Assembly (NCBI RefSeq): GCF_015832195.1
Contig: NC_052028.1
Location: forward strand, 4,817,501-4,881,500
Direction of reading: 5' to 3'
Length of the DNA: 64,000 bases
DNA from: Motacilla alba alba
Lineage: Eukaryota > Chordata > Aves > Passeriformes > Motacillidae
This document shows positions 43,701 through 54,702 of this stretch, in pieces. The first letter of the stretch is position 1; every line of letters starts with the position of its first letter. Under the pieces are notes generated by a model. The model was not told where the DNA came from, searched no databases, and saw only the letters and a list, made by a program, of their open reading frames with translations. A program made the translations under genes and the position numbers.

Positions 43701-46559
43701 GTTGGATTTGGAAGGGATACATTAATTTTAACACAAGAGTTGAGGATGACTCAGGTTTGATGACAAGCTGATCAAAGATCTCATCTTGGGAGAGTTTTTG
43801 GGAGTGTGAGCAGTGAGATGAAGTCTGGTCAGCCCAAGCACCTGTAAGAGCAGCTGTGGCCTCTAAGTGGCAGCCCATCAGTCACTGTGAACAGTTAAAA
43901 CCTTTAAAGTGTGAACAACCTTCATCCCTCTCAGGAAAATACTACAACAACCCAGCAAGAACTGTTTCAGACTTCTGAGCTCTGAATATAGTTTTTGTTA
44001 CCAGCATTTTGCTGACAAACCATGATAAACAAAACCAGAATGAGTGCAGCTTTGTCTTAACTGATTTTCCAAACCCAGTAATGTACAACAGGCAGCTAAA
44101 AACAGCTGTGAGCAGATCCAGTGCCATGTTCAAACCAAATATTTTGCAGTAAGTCAAAAGTATTTAGCTTTTCTAATAGAAGAGACAAAATATTGAGGAA
44201 AATATCTGCAACTCCTTGAAAAATTTTCAAGCTTTTTTCTAATAGAAGAACAAAAAAATCTATAAGGACTATTTTAAGCACGTTTATGTCCCACAAAATT
44301 TAATCCCATCATAACACCCACTCCAAGTTAGAAAAAATTTAAATGTATAAATTCCTAGATGTCTGCAGCTGGAAACTGGATGCACGAGTTGTAATGAACA
44401 GAACTTCCACATATGAACCACATTTTTATCCATCTAATGTTAATATAGAAAGTGGGAACAGATACCAAATCTTAATCTAGATCTACCTGTCATCTTTTCT
44501 CAAATTTCATGCCAGTGAAACTGTTCAATCAGAAAGATATCCAGCTTTCAAATGCAAAGAATCATCACACAGACTTCTTTTCTAAAAAAATTGCTTTCTA
44601 AACTTAACAAAAGAAGGAAAATAAGGAGTTGCTGCTCATTATCTAACAAAAAAATTACTTTGGCCCTCTAAAATAAACACTATTTATTTAGACACAACAA
44701 CACAAACTAGTAGGGAAAAAAATAACAATAATAAAAAAAAATCGGAGTGTTTCAATTCAGTTACCAACAATTTGCATTCCCCTTTGTAAAGAGGGCAGAG
44801 AAGAACACATTAAGAGCAGGGGGAGGATGAGCAGTTGTCAAATCAGTAATCAAGAGAAAAAGACCATTATGAAATGCTGAATAATGACCTGCAAACTAAA
44901 ATGAGGCACTTGAGCTGAAGCATCAATCATCCTGATAGGGAAAAGTAATATTTAGATGACTCCTGTACAGTAAAGTAGAACAAACTGCAGTGAAAATGGC
45001 TCCAGCAGCCCAGAGGTTTGAGGTGAACTTTGATGCTTTATCTTAGGTAAACACCTCTAAGCAAAGAAAGACCCTCCAAGAAAAGAGATTACCCCAGAAA
45101 ACAGAACTGGGTGTTTGACAGACCAAGCACAATGCAAACATTCCCACATGTCTGCAGACAAATGTGAGAGAAACAAGGGATTAGACAAGGGCTTAATTAT
45201 TGACACTAATTATTAGATAGTTTGATTGAAAGGCGAAGACAGACACTGCCTGCTGTCAGAATGCTTGAAACAAGACGTGTGACATGATACCAGGTACAAG
45301 AAATGACCTTCCACTGAAGGATTTCTACAACTGTGGTAACTTCCCATTCCTTGAGCCACAACATCAGAAATGTGTAGCAGAGAACTATCACATGCTGTCA
45401 ACAAGCACATCTACAAACCAGAAGAGTTTCTGCATTTAAATTATGGTACATTTAAATAATGTACCTGATGATTTACCTTCCATTGAGGGGCCACAAAACC
45501 TATACATTTATCCATCAAGCCTGCCTGTATCTTAGCTGATATGAACCATATTTGATTCTTCAACTGACACTAAACCAAGGCTTTTAATTCAAATGCCATA
45601 TCTAATCACTGACTGAATGCCCATTTAACCTGGCTATTTGGGCAAGTAAACCACATGATTAAACACAGTTCCTAATAAGTAATGTTCACTAATGGTTCCA
45701 GCACAGAGGCTTACAAGTTCTTGAGACAAGAAAATACCCAAATGGGAATAAAACTACGTGTGTACAGTACACATTTACAGGTTTTCAAGTAAAAACATTT
45801 ACATTTTTAATTCATTAATCTATTGGACATAGCAAGGACCCTTTTATAAAATAGGAGATTAGTTCCCCTAGCTTACCAGTTCATACAGCCGGGTTATTTC
45901 AAACATTAGTTGTAGGCTGCAATGCTCAATTACAGCCAATTACAAAAGGAATTAGATGGGTTTCCTCCTTTTAGTTTTTATGAGGTCAAGAGTGAGCAAT
46001 ATAGGTGGGCAATATGAGTGACAAAATGAAGTCAGAGGAACCAACACTCCCATTCCCACAGCTCAGTTACACAGCATTCAAGAACAGAAAAGGAATTCCA
46101 AGGGACCTGATGACTAATGAATGTATGTTGGCCATTTGGGTTTTTACCATAAGTGTGTTTTAGTTGTTTTTTCAGTACAGATTCTGTGTTAAAGAGACAC
46201 ACATTTAGGCGAAAATGCCATTATCATTTCCAAATTAACCAAGTTAGCACATTGGCTAACCCAAATATCTATGCAAAGGACACCCTCTGGTCAAGGGTCA
46301 TGGCATTTGTGTCTATCAGATGTTTTGATCAGTAAATCTCAGTTTGCCTCATTTACAAATTGTGGATCTCAAAAGCACTAGAACTCTGAGAAAATAAAGA
46401 ACTTCCTAATTTAGCACAAAGCAGTGGAAATAATGGTAAGATACAATATCCATTCTCCTAGAGTTCTTTCATTACAACTCCTTGTAGCACTGAGATGCTT
46501 TAACAAGGAACAGCCCATCCATCGAGGAGCACTGTAAAAGGAACCAGTCCTGACTGTAA

Positions 46560-46568
46560 ACGTACCTT
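46560..46568 (-). promoter_or_regulatory. Second, stronger donor-like site on the far side of the LTR
   Basis: The minus strand reads CAAG|GTACGT, close to the vertebrate donor consensus. It lies in the outer target-site duplicate of the LTR at 46568-46963. Using it would add 402 bases to the start exon and bring in an in-frame TAG at 46945-46947. Whether it is used is unknown. Confidence 0.5.
46562..46567 (+). repeat. Left target-site duplicate of the 46.6-kb LTR
   Basis: gtacct, matching atacct at 46964-46969 in five of six positions. With adjacent LTR bases the identity extends to an 8-bp repeat (taccttgt at 46563-46570 and 46965-46972). Confidence 0.65.
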
Positions 46569-46963
46569 GTGGTGCTACATTTTAGTTAAATGGTATGCTC
46601 TGTCTGACCCCTTGAAAATGTAGGGTTCATTCCAAGCCTGTGATCCTGCCCTGCAGTATCATGGATCTGTAATCCCACTGGCCCAAGTCTTATTGCGCGC
46701 CCACTTTGAATCTCCCTCTTAAGCTGTGCAAGGGAGACCAGATGCTCTCTTAGCCCTTCTCTCCCTAGGCTCTCCCTCTCCCCCTTTCCCCCTTCTCCCT
46801 CAGCAACCATGCTGCTCCCGGGGGTGGGACCCCCAATAAACCCTCATCTAGTCAGCACCCTCAGAAGCCGTGCGGAGTCTCCTTGCCTGCCTGCTGCTAC
46901 CAGCGAACACACAGCTTAGGAGGCCCCCGGGGACTCCCTGGGAACTACAAACAAACAGCAACA
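46568..46963 (+). mobile_element. Solo endogenous-retrovirus LTR abutting the TENM2 start exon
   Basis: This 396-bp block starts TGTGGTGCTAC and ends CAGCAACA (TG...CA). It is flanked by gtacct (46562-46567) and atacct (46964-46969), a 6-bp duplication with one difference. It carries a polyadenylation signal AATAAA near 46835 on the plus strand, followed by a U5-like stretch, and its base composition (C-rich, CpG-containing) is unlike the surrounding intron. No internal retroviral genes are present, so it looks like a solo LTR, antisense to TENM2. Family assignment is uncertain; 6-bp duplications fit alpha/beta-like (ERVK) integrases. Confidence 0.75.
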
Positions 46964-46970
46964 ATACCTT
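46962..46970 (-). promoter_or_regulatory. TENM2: Splice donor of the first TENM2 coding exon (weak context)
   Basis: The minus strand reads CAAG|GTATTG. The exon side is good, but intron positions +5 and +6 (T, G) do not match the usual G, T. Those two bases come from the end of the adjoining LTR. This donor is required to preserve the teneurin-2 reading frame into the exon at 10519. Confidence 0.85.
46964..46969 (+). repeat. Right target-site duplicate of the 46.6-kb LTR, overlapping the exon end
   Basis: atacct. Its last two bases belong to the first coding exon of TENM2 and the preceding bases are the GT of the splice donor on the minus strand. Confidence 0.65.
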
Positions 46971-47193
46971 GTCTTGGAAACTCATCCGACTCCCTGTGCA
47001 CCAGGTCAGACACTCGATTTCCATAGTGCATCCTGGTGTCGTGGTCATAGGCCTTCAGTGTCTCACTGGAGCTGTAGGACTTCTGCGTGGGCACCCTGCA
47101 GTCCTCGCTGTCCAGCGAGGAGCTCGTGTAGCGGCACTGCTTCCCGCAGCGGCCCCGCGTCAGCGAGCGGTGCCTCCTGTCCTTTATGTCCAT
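46968..47193 (-). CDS. TENM2: Teneurin-2, first coding exon (residues 1-75 plus first base of codon 76)
   Basis: Teneurin-2 is a large type II transmembrane adhesion protein of neurons that pairs across synapses with latrophilins and other teneurins; this exon encodes the start of its cytoplasmic N-terminal domain (Ten_N family). The reading frame begins [15 protein letters not shown] and contains [15 protein letters not shown] and [10 protein letters not shown], which I recognise as teneurin-2 rather than teneurin-1, -3 or -4. The start is supported by family agreement and by an in-frame TGA at 47245-47247, 17 codons upstream with no other ATG between. The exon ends in phase 1 at a GT donor (46966-46967); the leftover G joins GA of the next exon to make the conserved Gly of the RQGTNF junction. 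No frameshift or internal stop is seen. One residue differs from the chicken and human proteins as I recall them: Gln at position 19 in GKQC where Glu is usual. An LTR begins only 5 bp beyond the exon. Confidence 0.97.
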
Positions 47194-47258
47194 TATTCTG
47201 AGCCAGGCACGGTGCTGCCAGGAGAGCCACTCTTCTATTTGGGGTCAGTCACTGACAC
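47194..47258 (-). other. TENM2: Predicted 5' leader of the first TENM2 coding exon
   Basis: On the minus strand a pyrimidine-rich run ending TTTCATGTTGTTAG (AG at 47259-47260) makes a good splice acceptor. That would give a 65-base untranslated leader before the ATG at 47193, with an in-frame TGA at 47245-47247. So this is probably an internal exon (291 bp in all) and the promoter and first non-coding exon or exons lie further upstream, perhaps beyond the window. RNA evidence is needed to fix the 5' boundary. Confidence 0.65.
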
Positions 47259-47799
47259 CTAACAACATGAAAGGATGAGAAAAGAGTAAGTAATGCTGCC
47301 ACTATGTTTTGGTTTATTCTACTTTCCCTGACTTGTCCTTGAAGAACAATGTGGCACAGACCAAGAAGAAAGGGAAAGCCCACATCATGCATCTTCTAAA
47401 AAATTGAAATAATTGACCAGAATGGGTGGGAAGCAAACAATTAAGTGCTGTAAGAGAATTGCTTTTTATCTAAATTATCGAAGAGTTTAAAAAACAATGA
47501 TAAAACAATAACACTGTCATCTTTTGATTTTTGAATGAACTCTGGTAATAACACCGAACTGACAGAACAATAGTTGTTTCTGTTATGCAACAGAAGAAAA
47601 GTAGACTTAAACCAGCTTTAATTATTTCCATTCTTCCTTCAGGAAGGCTTGCAATTAAGACTGAAACATGCAGGAGAGTTCCGAAGAGGAGATTATTCCT
47701 ATTCAGTGTTAATGCACTAAAGAGCTGTACATTATCTTTTAACAACGTGTTCACAAGCAGCAGCAACTGATTTTATGGCCCCTGATTAACATTAATCCA

Positions 47800-47860
47800 A
47801 GGCCCTGCTCTGAAGGTGGACAAAGTCTCCCCAGAGGTCCATCCCAACCCTGACATTCCA
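47800..47860 (+). mobile_element. Possible short CR1 3' fragment
   Basis: CTCCCCAGAGGTCCATCCCA followed by ACCCTGACATTCC resembles the CR1 end (dispersed GGTCCCTTCCAACCC...ATTCT). It is short and diverged, so this rests on pattern likeness only. Confidence 0.4.
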
Positions 47861-50800
47861 GCGTGGCTGTGAATGTCTGTGCACACTTTGGCGCTTGGCT
47901 GCTCTTGTGCACCCCAGATTGTGACTGGATGAGCTTCTTTACCACCCCTCAAGTTGACCAGTTTATCCAACTCAGCACTTGGAGCTCTTGAAAACTGTCT
48001 AAATCTCTTCTTGTTCAATGGACCATAGAGTTTTTTTAACAGTGTGCTTAATTAGGACACCCTTACTGTGGCATATAGACTTTAATATATGCATCGTTAG
48101 CATACAAAAACTGCAAAATGAAAGCCACTGTAGAAAGGAAGACACACAGTAAAAGCACAAACACCCTACCCACTGGGGTACTAATTATTTTCAGCTGCTA
48201 TTAGTATTTATGTCTTTCTCTCATGACATTCTATGCCCAGGTCTGTGCTAGTCCTGAGAAATCCTCACGACAAATTGTTTTGCTGGAAATGAAAGCTTCC
48301 CACATAAAAAAATACTCAGATTTGCTAATAAGCAAAAATTGGAACAAAACATCTTGCTTTTCTCTACATGGCTAAGGAGTTGAAGGATGGTTAGGGTGAA
48401 TTTAGCTGGGACAGTTGAAGAGCTTTGCCTTGCCCCTGTCCCCTCTCAGTCCAGGTTCCCCCTGCCAAGCCCACCCAGCAGAACGTGCCCAGGTCAGAAG
48501 CTTTGCTTAAACCACCAAAGCATTTCAGCAGTGATTCCTTGTGCCACCTCTGCCACCAAGGGAACAAACTGCAGCAGAAGATGATAAAACATGCAGAAGG
48601 CAGCCAAGCCTTTCCTTGTGGTAGCTGTTTGCACCTGCAGGAGAAGAGGTCACAGCACTGGCACATGTATTGGCTCAATCACTGCTTTTTGAAACAGATT
48701 ATGGGCCTAAGAGAGAATAAATGTACTTGGCCAGAGGAGCTGGTGACCTAGAGAAAAGGTTTCTTGCCTTCATTTAGATTTGACATTTAGCCTTGTTGTG
48801 GTTTTTGGTTTTTAAGGGTTTTTTTTCCTTTCTGTATTTTAAAGAAGTTCGGTAACCACAAGAAACAGCTGCTTTAAGCCACCCACAGGTATTCTGCAAT
48901 CTGTGAGGAATAAGAACTGTAAACATGCTTATTTTTTTCCTTCTTTTTCATTTATTTTTAACATTTCAGAGAGGAAAAAAAGTAACAAAACAGCACCTAC
49001 AGAAAAGCCAAAACAAAAGCAGAAACATTTGGCACTTGAAACCATTAAGATTTGTTTAATAACTTCAGATTAAAGAGAAAGAAAGATTCAATCCACATTC
49101 CTGTTTCTCAGCTCTCTGAACATGTAGTGGCTAAGCTGAATCCTCCATATCTGAATTTTTTAGTTCAATTCCTTGGTGCTGTAATACTGATTGAACTGGA
49201 AAGCATGTTAACTGTAAAGCATTTTAACGCTGGTGGCACAAAGAGTTTCTTGAAGTTTCAGGAGATATACGATCATTTAGATTAACAATGCCTGGCTCTT
49301 TGATCCCATTTTAATACTCTCTCATCAAATCCAGATATCAATATATCACAATTATAAACACAGAAACAGACACAGACACTACAGCATTGAACAAAGCCTG
49401 CCAATTGCTCTCTCATGATGCTATTCAACACAAAAGCCTGTCATTCCATATGAATTCTATATTGTCTGTCAGTTCAGACAAACAAACAGCTTTTTGTTTT
49501 TATGACTGCTAAACTTAAAGCTGCCTGACCTGATTTCTATTGTTTCTGAAAGAACACTTAATTCCTTGTTACTGTAGTTAAAAGAAGGATTTACTCTGAC
49601 TGAGATAAAACTTCTGAGTATTTCCAGGACATTAGCTTATGAAAGCATCTTCTCAGGAAGACAAGAGTTTTTGAAATTGTTTCCTCAATGACCATTAATT
49701 TGTAGAGTTTTGGTCAATTCCCCTACAGATACAAAAATAAAAGGAAATGGTAAGACAGCATTCCACTGCTGATCATGCCTGGAAATATTCCTCAATCATC
49801 TGCACATGCAGAACGTGAGGCACAATGTCTGTGCTACAGTAACTCCAAATGGCTAACACAAGAAAATAAATGTAGAAACGTCCCAAGATCTTTACTTTGA
49901 TCTTTCATAAGGAAAATCTTGTTACAAGAATCAGACATCAAAATAACTTGGTGAATAACTTGATTTTATGATACCAGACTATTAAAAATTTCTTGAACTT
50001 TATTGATTTTAGTAGGTCCTTCAAATGCTATAGATCAAATGTTAACATTTTTACTGGAAGCTTTGTTCAATGTCATTTTCATATTTATTAGAGTAGTTTT
50101 ATTATTTGTTTTCCTTATTTTTCCATTACTTGAGGACAAATCCCAAGCATCTGAGACTAAATACATCTACCTGAATACAACAAAATATTCTCAGAGATAC
50201 TTCTCTCCTCCTCACCTGTGCTTCGGGGATTTCTTTGAACTTAAAGCAGCCAGGCAGAAACCAGTTCCAGAGCATCATGCTCAAACCATTCTCAAAATTT
50301 AGACAATGGTATCACCATACATGGCTTAAAACACAGTCAATTAAGTTGTGAAAAAGTCCTAGAAAAGCTGTTTCACTTTTCTTTTTTCGTTCTTATGTTA
50401 AATAGATGAAATACTGATTCAATTCAATGCTAAACACCTTTCCTGTTAGACAGTGAAATATTCATGTACTGTATTCCTGGAAAGGTAAGGTGTGATAGCT
50501 TTGCTTAGAGAATAACGGTGAGATGCAATTTGAGTTCAGAACTCCTGATACTCTTTGAGTTGTCTGTCTCAAGGGCACGCTGTGAATGGTTTATTTTGAG
50601 TCATTGACCTAAATCGTAAGTGATTTAATAATTTCTTTTGTTTCAAAGGATTTAACTAATACAGCTCATTCTGACCCACTTACACTACAGAGCAGTACAA
50701 CCACTAACAAGTGGCTTCAACTGTTTTTCTCATCAAGTTTTGGTTTAATTATTTCAGAAACACAGGAGCTCTAACTTTCAGAGAAAGGCGCTTATTCAGA

Positions 50801-51578
50801 AAATATTTATTATTTTTAAAGGCCTTCTAAAGGGCTGGTCAAGTTTCACAGGAAACAAGTTTCACAAGTCTCAGCTGATCTGGACCAACCATAGCAGTCA
50901 ATCGAAAGCAATAAGTAGCTCGGGCTGTACTTGCTGCTGATCCCACAGATCCCACATGCCCCAAGTCACACATGTGCAATACACTTCTGACTCACAATTC
51001 ATCCAAGATAAGATTTACTGTGGTTCTATAAAGCAGCTGTGTACCTGCCCATGACTTTGGCAGGGCAATGAGAGCCTAAGTGTAACTGTGGGCAGTGCAA
51101 GGGCATTAAAACACTGCACGTCCTACGGGGACAACAGAGACAAGGGGGAACAGAGAGGATAAGGGAAAAAAAAGCTGAGGAGAAGAGAAACGAAAAACAG
51201 GTTTTTGTTTAGGGGGTTTAAAAAAATCTGACCACTCCTTTTTGTGTTAGCACAGGCAAATCAATAGGAGGCATAGAGGGAGGGCTCAAAATGAATTTTA
51301 ATAGCTTAGAGAAGATTATGCTAAAACTCTCTGTAAATTTAAAGTTGATTCATACATTTATCTAACTCAAGTAAGGGCTTGTTTGCTGCATTTTGTAATG
51401 ACCCTGACATGATTACAGTGCACAGGGCCATTAGAACTGTCACTCACACCACACAGAGCCCAGGAATCACTTGGAAATTCAGGGAAAACAAGGAACTTCA
51501 CATTTATATTGTGCCTCCAAAGCACCTGGCACTACTAAATCACAACGTTACAATAGTGCAGACAGTGTCAGAAACAGC

Positions 51579-51668
51579 CTTTTTTCTTTTCCCCCCTCTT
51601 TTTTTTTATTTAAAAGAAGTAGCACACCATGTACCAATCTGTTCATAAAAAAAAAAAAAAAAAAAAAA
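51579..51668 (+). repeat. Pyrimidine tract and A22 homopolymer
   Basis: A T/C-rich run (51579-51610) is followed, after about 35 bases of unique sequence, by 22 consecutive A (51647-51668). It may be the tail of a retrocopied sequence, but none was recognised upstream. Confidence 0.85.
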
Positions 51669-52940
51669 GGTCTCTTAAAAGGCTGGACTCCTTTTCAGGA
51701 GTAGCAATTTGTAATAAGCTTGTGATTCAGATATTCAAATGCTGTTCATTATTTTATGCAAATACTAGTTTTTGAAATGAGAAAATGCAACAATTCAGCT
51801 TTGGCGCCACAAAATTTTCAGGCAAAAAATTAAAATGGTTACTTAACTGTTGTATTTATTTCTGAAAAAAACATCTCTACTTCTGGATCCTCTCTGAAAT
51901 AAAATGAAATTTTAAACTAAATACTACAACTAAGTGCACCACAATATGTGCACTTTGTTAGATGAAGTAATATTGATGACAAGTATGCTGGTTTTGATTT
52001 GCACCAAAACCCAAAATATATTTGGACAGACTGTTTGGTGTAACCTCATTTTTTGTTAATAAATTGTTCTTCTAATTTTTTTTTTCTTTTCTGTCGAAAT
52101 ACTGATTTTTTGTTTTAGTGAGCCACTCCATATTAAGCTGAAAATTAGATATATTTATTATGACATGGTAAACAGCTATGTCAGAACAGTTGTGATGAAT
52201 GATTCAAGTTAAGTAACATAAGACACACAATGCTTATAGGCATTCTGTGCTCTGCTTTACTGCAGAAAAAAAAATCTGTTTTATGTTTTTTCCTTTTAAT
52301 AAAAAAAAAAGCTCTAGGAAGTATTTTCAGGCTAATGGCTGTCAAAATGGTACACACAACAACAAAATCAAGCACTGAGCCAAATATTTATCCCATATAT
52401 GTATTTTTATCTCTTTAAATATACATGTTTTTATTTCTAGACTATCTTCAGAGATTTCTGTACTCCAGGAACTTCTTACAAATCCCAGAACTGTTCAAAT
52501 CTATTATGAAAATAGCATTCCATTAGGAAAATAAAATGCCATTGAGAAAGGATGAAAAGCCCAGGAGCTACAAGACAGTTTTCAAACAGTGCCCCATCAT
52601 TCACTGACTGCTGAGGATTAACCCCTTATTCCTCCCAGAATGGATTCCCCTTTCCATGGGGCAGAGGAGGTGGGTGGATGTGAGCCCAGCTCTGCCCTGT
52701 CCCCAGGGGCCTCAGAGCCACAGCTCACACCGGGGCCAAATGGAGAGTTTCTTTCTCAGAGCCCAGCTGGAAAAGCTGCTTGACAGACTCAGGTACAAAG
52801 TCCTAAATGTTCTTAAATGCGGCTTCTAGTTTATGCACAAGTTGGGGAGCGCCATGAATTTGGAAACCACACCAGTAAAATGCAATTATCAGCAAAGCAT
52901 CTGCAGTGTCCCGTGTCTGAGGCAGAGTGTGGCACACGCG

Positions 52941-53339
52941 TGTGATTGTGATATTTTATGAAAATCCCTTTGCTAGGATTTTCTTCTCCTGAGAAGCTGA
53001 AGGGCCTCAGCTTCAAGTGTAAACAATTTGTTATCTGCTGCTGTGGGATGCAGCAGGTGCTTCCTCGATTGGTCAGTGTGGGATGTTTCTCTTGGTGGCC
53101 AATCCAGGAGGCAGCAGCTCTCGGACTCTCTGGGAGTCACAGAACTTTGTTATTCATTCCTTTCTATTCCTGTCTCGCCTTCTGATGATTCTTTTCTCTC
53201 TATTATTTGTAGTACAGTTATAGTGTGGTCTTTTTAATGTAATATATATCATAATATAATAAACCAGCCTTCTGAAATGGAGTCAAGATCTCTCCTTCCC
53301 TTCACCAAGTCCTAACTGCCCTGAAGACCCACGGCAATA
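52941..53339 (+). mobile_element. Endogenous-retrovirus LTR, family 1 copy C (antisense to TENM2)
   Basis: A 399-bp element flanked by cacgcg (52935-52940) and cacgtg (53340-53345), differing at one CpG position. It runs TGTGATTGTGAT to ACGGCAATA. It contains the family blocks TTCTCCTGAGAAGCTGA, GTAAACAATTTGTTATCTGC, TAATATATATCATAATATAA, AATAAA at 53258-53263 and TTCTGAAATGGAGTCA. It is a solo LTR on the opposite strand to copies A and B. Confidence 0.85.
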
Positions 53340-54096
53340 CACGTGGACCACCCAAGTCTTTGTGTTCAGCTGCTACAAACCAAGTGCTTGTCCTTCTGTG
53401 AGAGCATGAGAAATAGCAAACTTTACAAACAATATTCACTTAGTGCCTCAATAGCCAAAGAGTATATTTAGTTGATTTTTCCTGAATTTTTTTTGAAATT
53501 CACTAAAATATTATTGGGATAGTACACAATAGAGTAGCTGATCATCAACTATCTTTTTGATTCCCATCCTAGAAGCTACAGCAGCCAAGAGGAGATGGTG
53601 TCACAGTTACTCAGAGGTGAGAGAAGCTCATTTTTCAGTGAAGGGCTTATAAATACCCCTAAGTGGTACTAAGCAGAACAATGCTAGTTGTACAAAAGGG
53701 GTTGAAATCTTTTGTTCCCAGATACAGAGAGGTAAAACCATGCAAAGTTTTCAAGTTTTTCCTATTTGAGAGTGTTCTTCCTTCTTTACTGGGTGAGTGC
53801 TTAACTATCCCCCATTCCAGAAAAAGAAAAAAAGACATTTTACCCAGGCATAACATATTTCCACTACCAACTCACAGCTGTTTACAGATATTTATTAGGC
53901 TTTTGAACAGCCACAAGAGCTAAATGTGTATCATTCTTATTCTACAGCAAAGGTTAAACACCACGAAGATAAGAGTCCCACCCGAGGTCACAAAGTGAGT
54001 TTGCTGCACATTTGAAATCCCAAGTTCCAGGGCTCAGTTTCCTGCTCTCAGTATAATTGCTATCTAAATACTTCCATCACTCTATGCAGCTAGGTT

Positions 54097-54121
54097 TAAA
54101 TAAATAAATAAATAAATAAAA
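54097..54121 (+). repeat. (AAAT)n microsatellite
   Basis: About six uninterrupted copies of a four-base AAAT/TAAA unit. Confidence 0.95.
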
Positions 54122-54673
54122 TCCACTATAAAACAACACAAAAAGCCAAGGTCTCAATTAATATAATTACTTAAAATTAGTACAGCTGAACAAGTCCACA
54201 AAAATGATTCAGAGATCAAATACAAACTGGCCACTTCAAAAGACTAAGTTTGCTGAAACGAATTTCCTAAAGAACACTGTTACTCTTTTATTGCCTAGAA
54301 AGAATAAACAATAATATTATCTACTGCTAAACTGCTATTAATGAAAAAAGGTAGAATAATTTATCATTGTATAATTAAGACAATGCTGTTAAGCATGCTT
54401 TAACGATTCTGTATAATAGTTTCCTATCACTAGAGAATACTTTTGAAACAGGGAGTAATTGTCTAAATAATTTTTGATTAAGTCCTTGATCAAACCGATC
54501 CACATTTATAGAAGTGAGACAGATCTCAATGCCCATACAAGGAGTGACAACTTGCTTTATTTAATTGTCCATGGGTGATGCACTTATTTCATTCTAATCC
54601 TAGGTAAAATGCCGTCTTTAATTAACCTAATGGGATTTTCAACCTTACTAGCAATGGAGCCAAGACATCAAGC

Positions 54674-54702
54674 TGGTTGGAGCACAAGTTGTGCTCCAAC
54701 CA
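54674..54702. repeat. Perfect inverted repeat, 14-bp arms with 1-base centre
   Basis: The left arm TGGTTGGAGCACAA (54674-54687) is the exact reverse complement of the right arm TTGTGCTCCAACCA (54689-54702), separated by one G. It could form a cruciform or bind a dimeric protein. No repeat family was recognised. Confidence 0.9.

Larger units (their letters stand above)
10520..46967 (-). other. TENM2: Large TENM2 intron between the two coding exons (36,448 bp)
   Basis: It is bounded by a GT donor at 46966-46967 and an AG acceptor at 10520-10521, and joins phase-1 exons. It holds CR1 pieces (13.5 and 34.7 kb), LTRs (15.7, 36.0 and 46.6 kb), a GC-rich island (22.4 kb), moderately GC-rich patches near 14.2-14.5 and 18.75-19.09 kb, and A/T tracts (23542-23554, 32988-33001, 37354-37367, 37757-37780). 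No further TENM2 exon was recognised. Confidence 0.85.

Noticed and set aside
46870..47262. 130-codon plus-strand frame opposite the TENM2 start exon
   Set aside because: It is the antisense shadow of the TENM2 exon, extended into the LTR.
52928..53341. Alternative boundaries for LTR copy C starting TGTGGCAC and ending ATACA
   Set aside because: These ends leave no target duplication. Starting at 52941 and ending at 53339 gives a 6-bp near-match and agrees with copies A and B.
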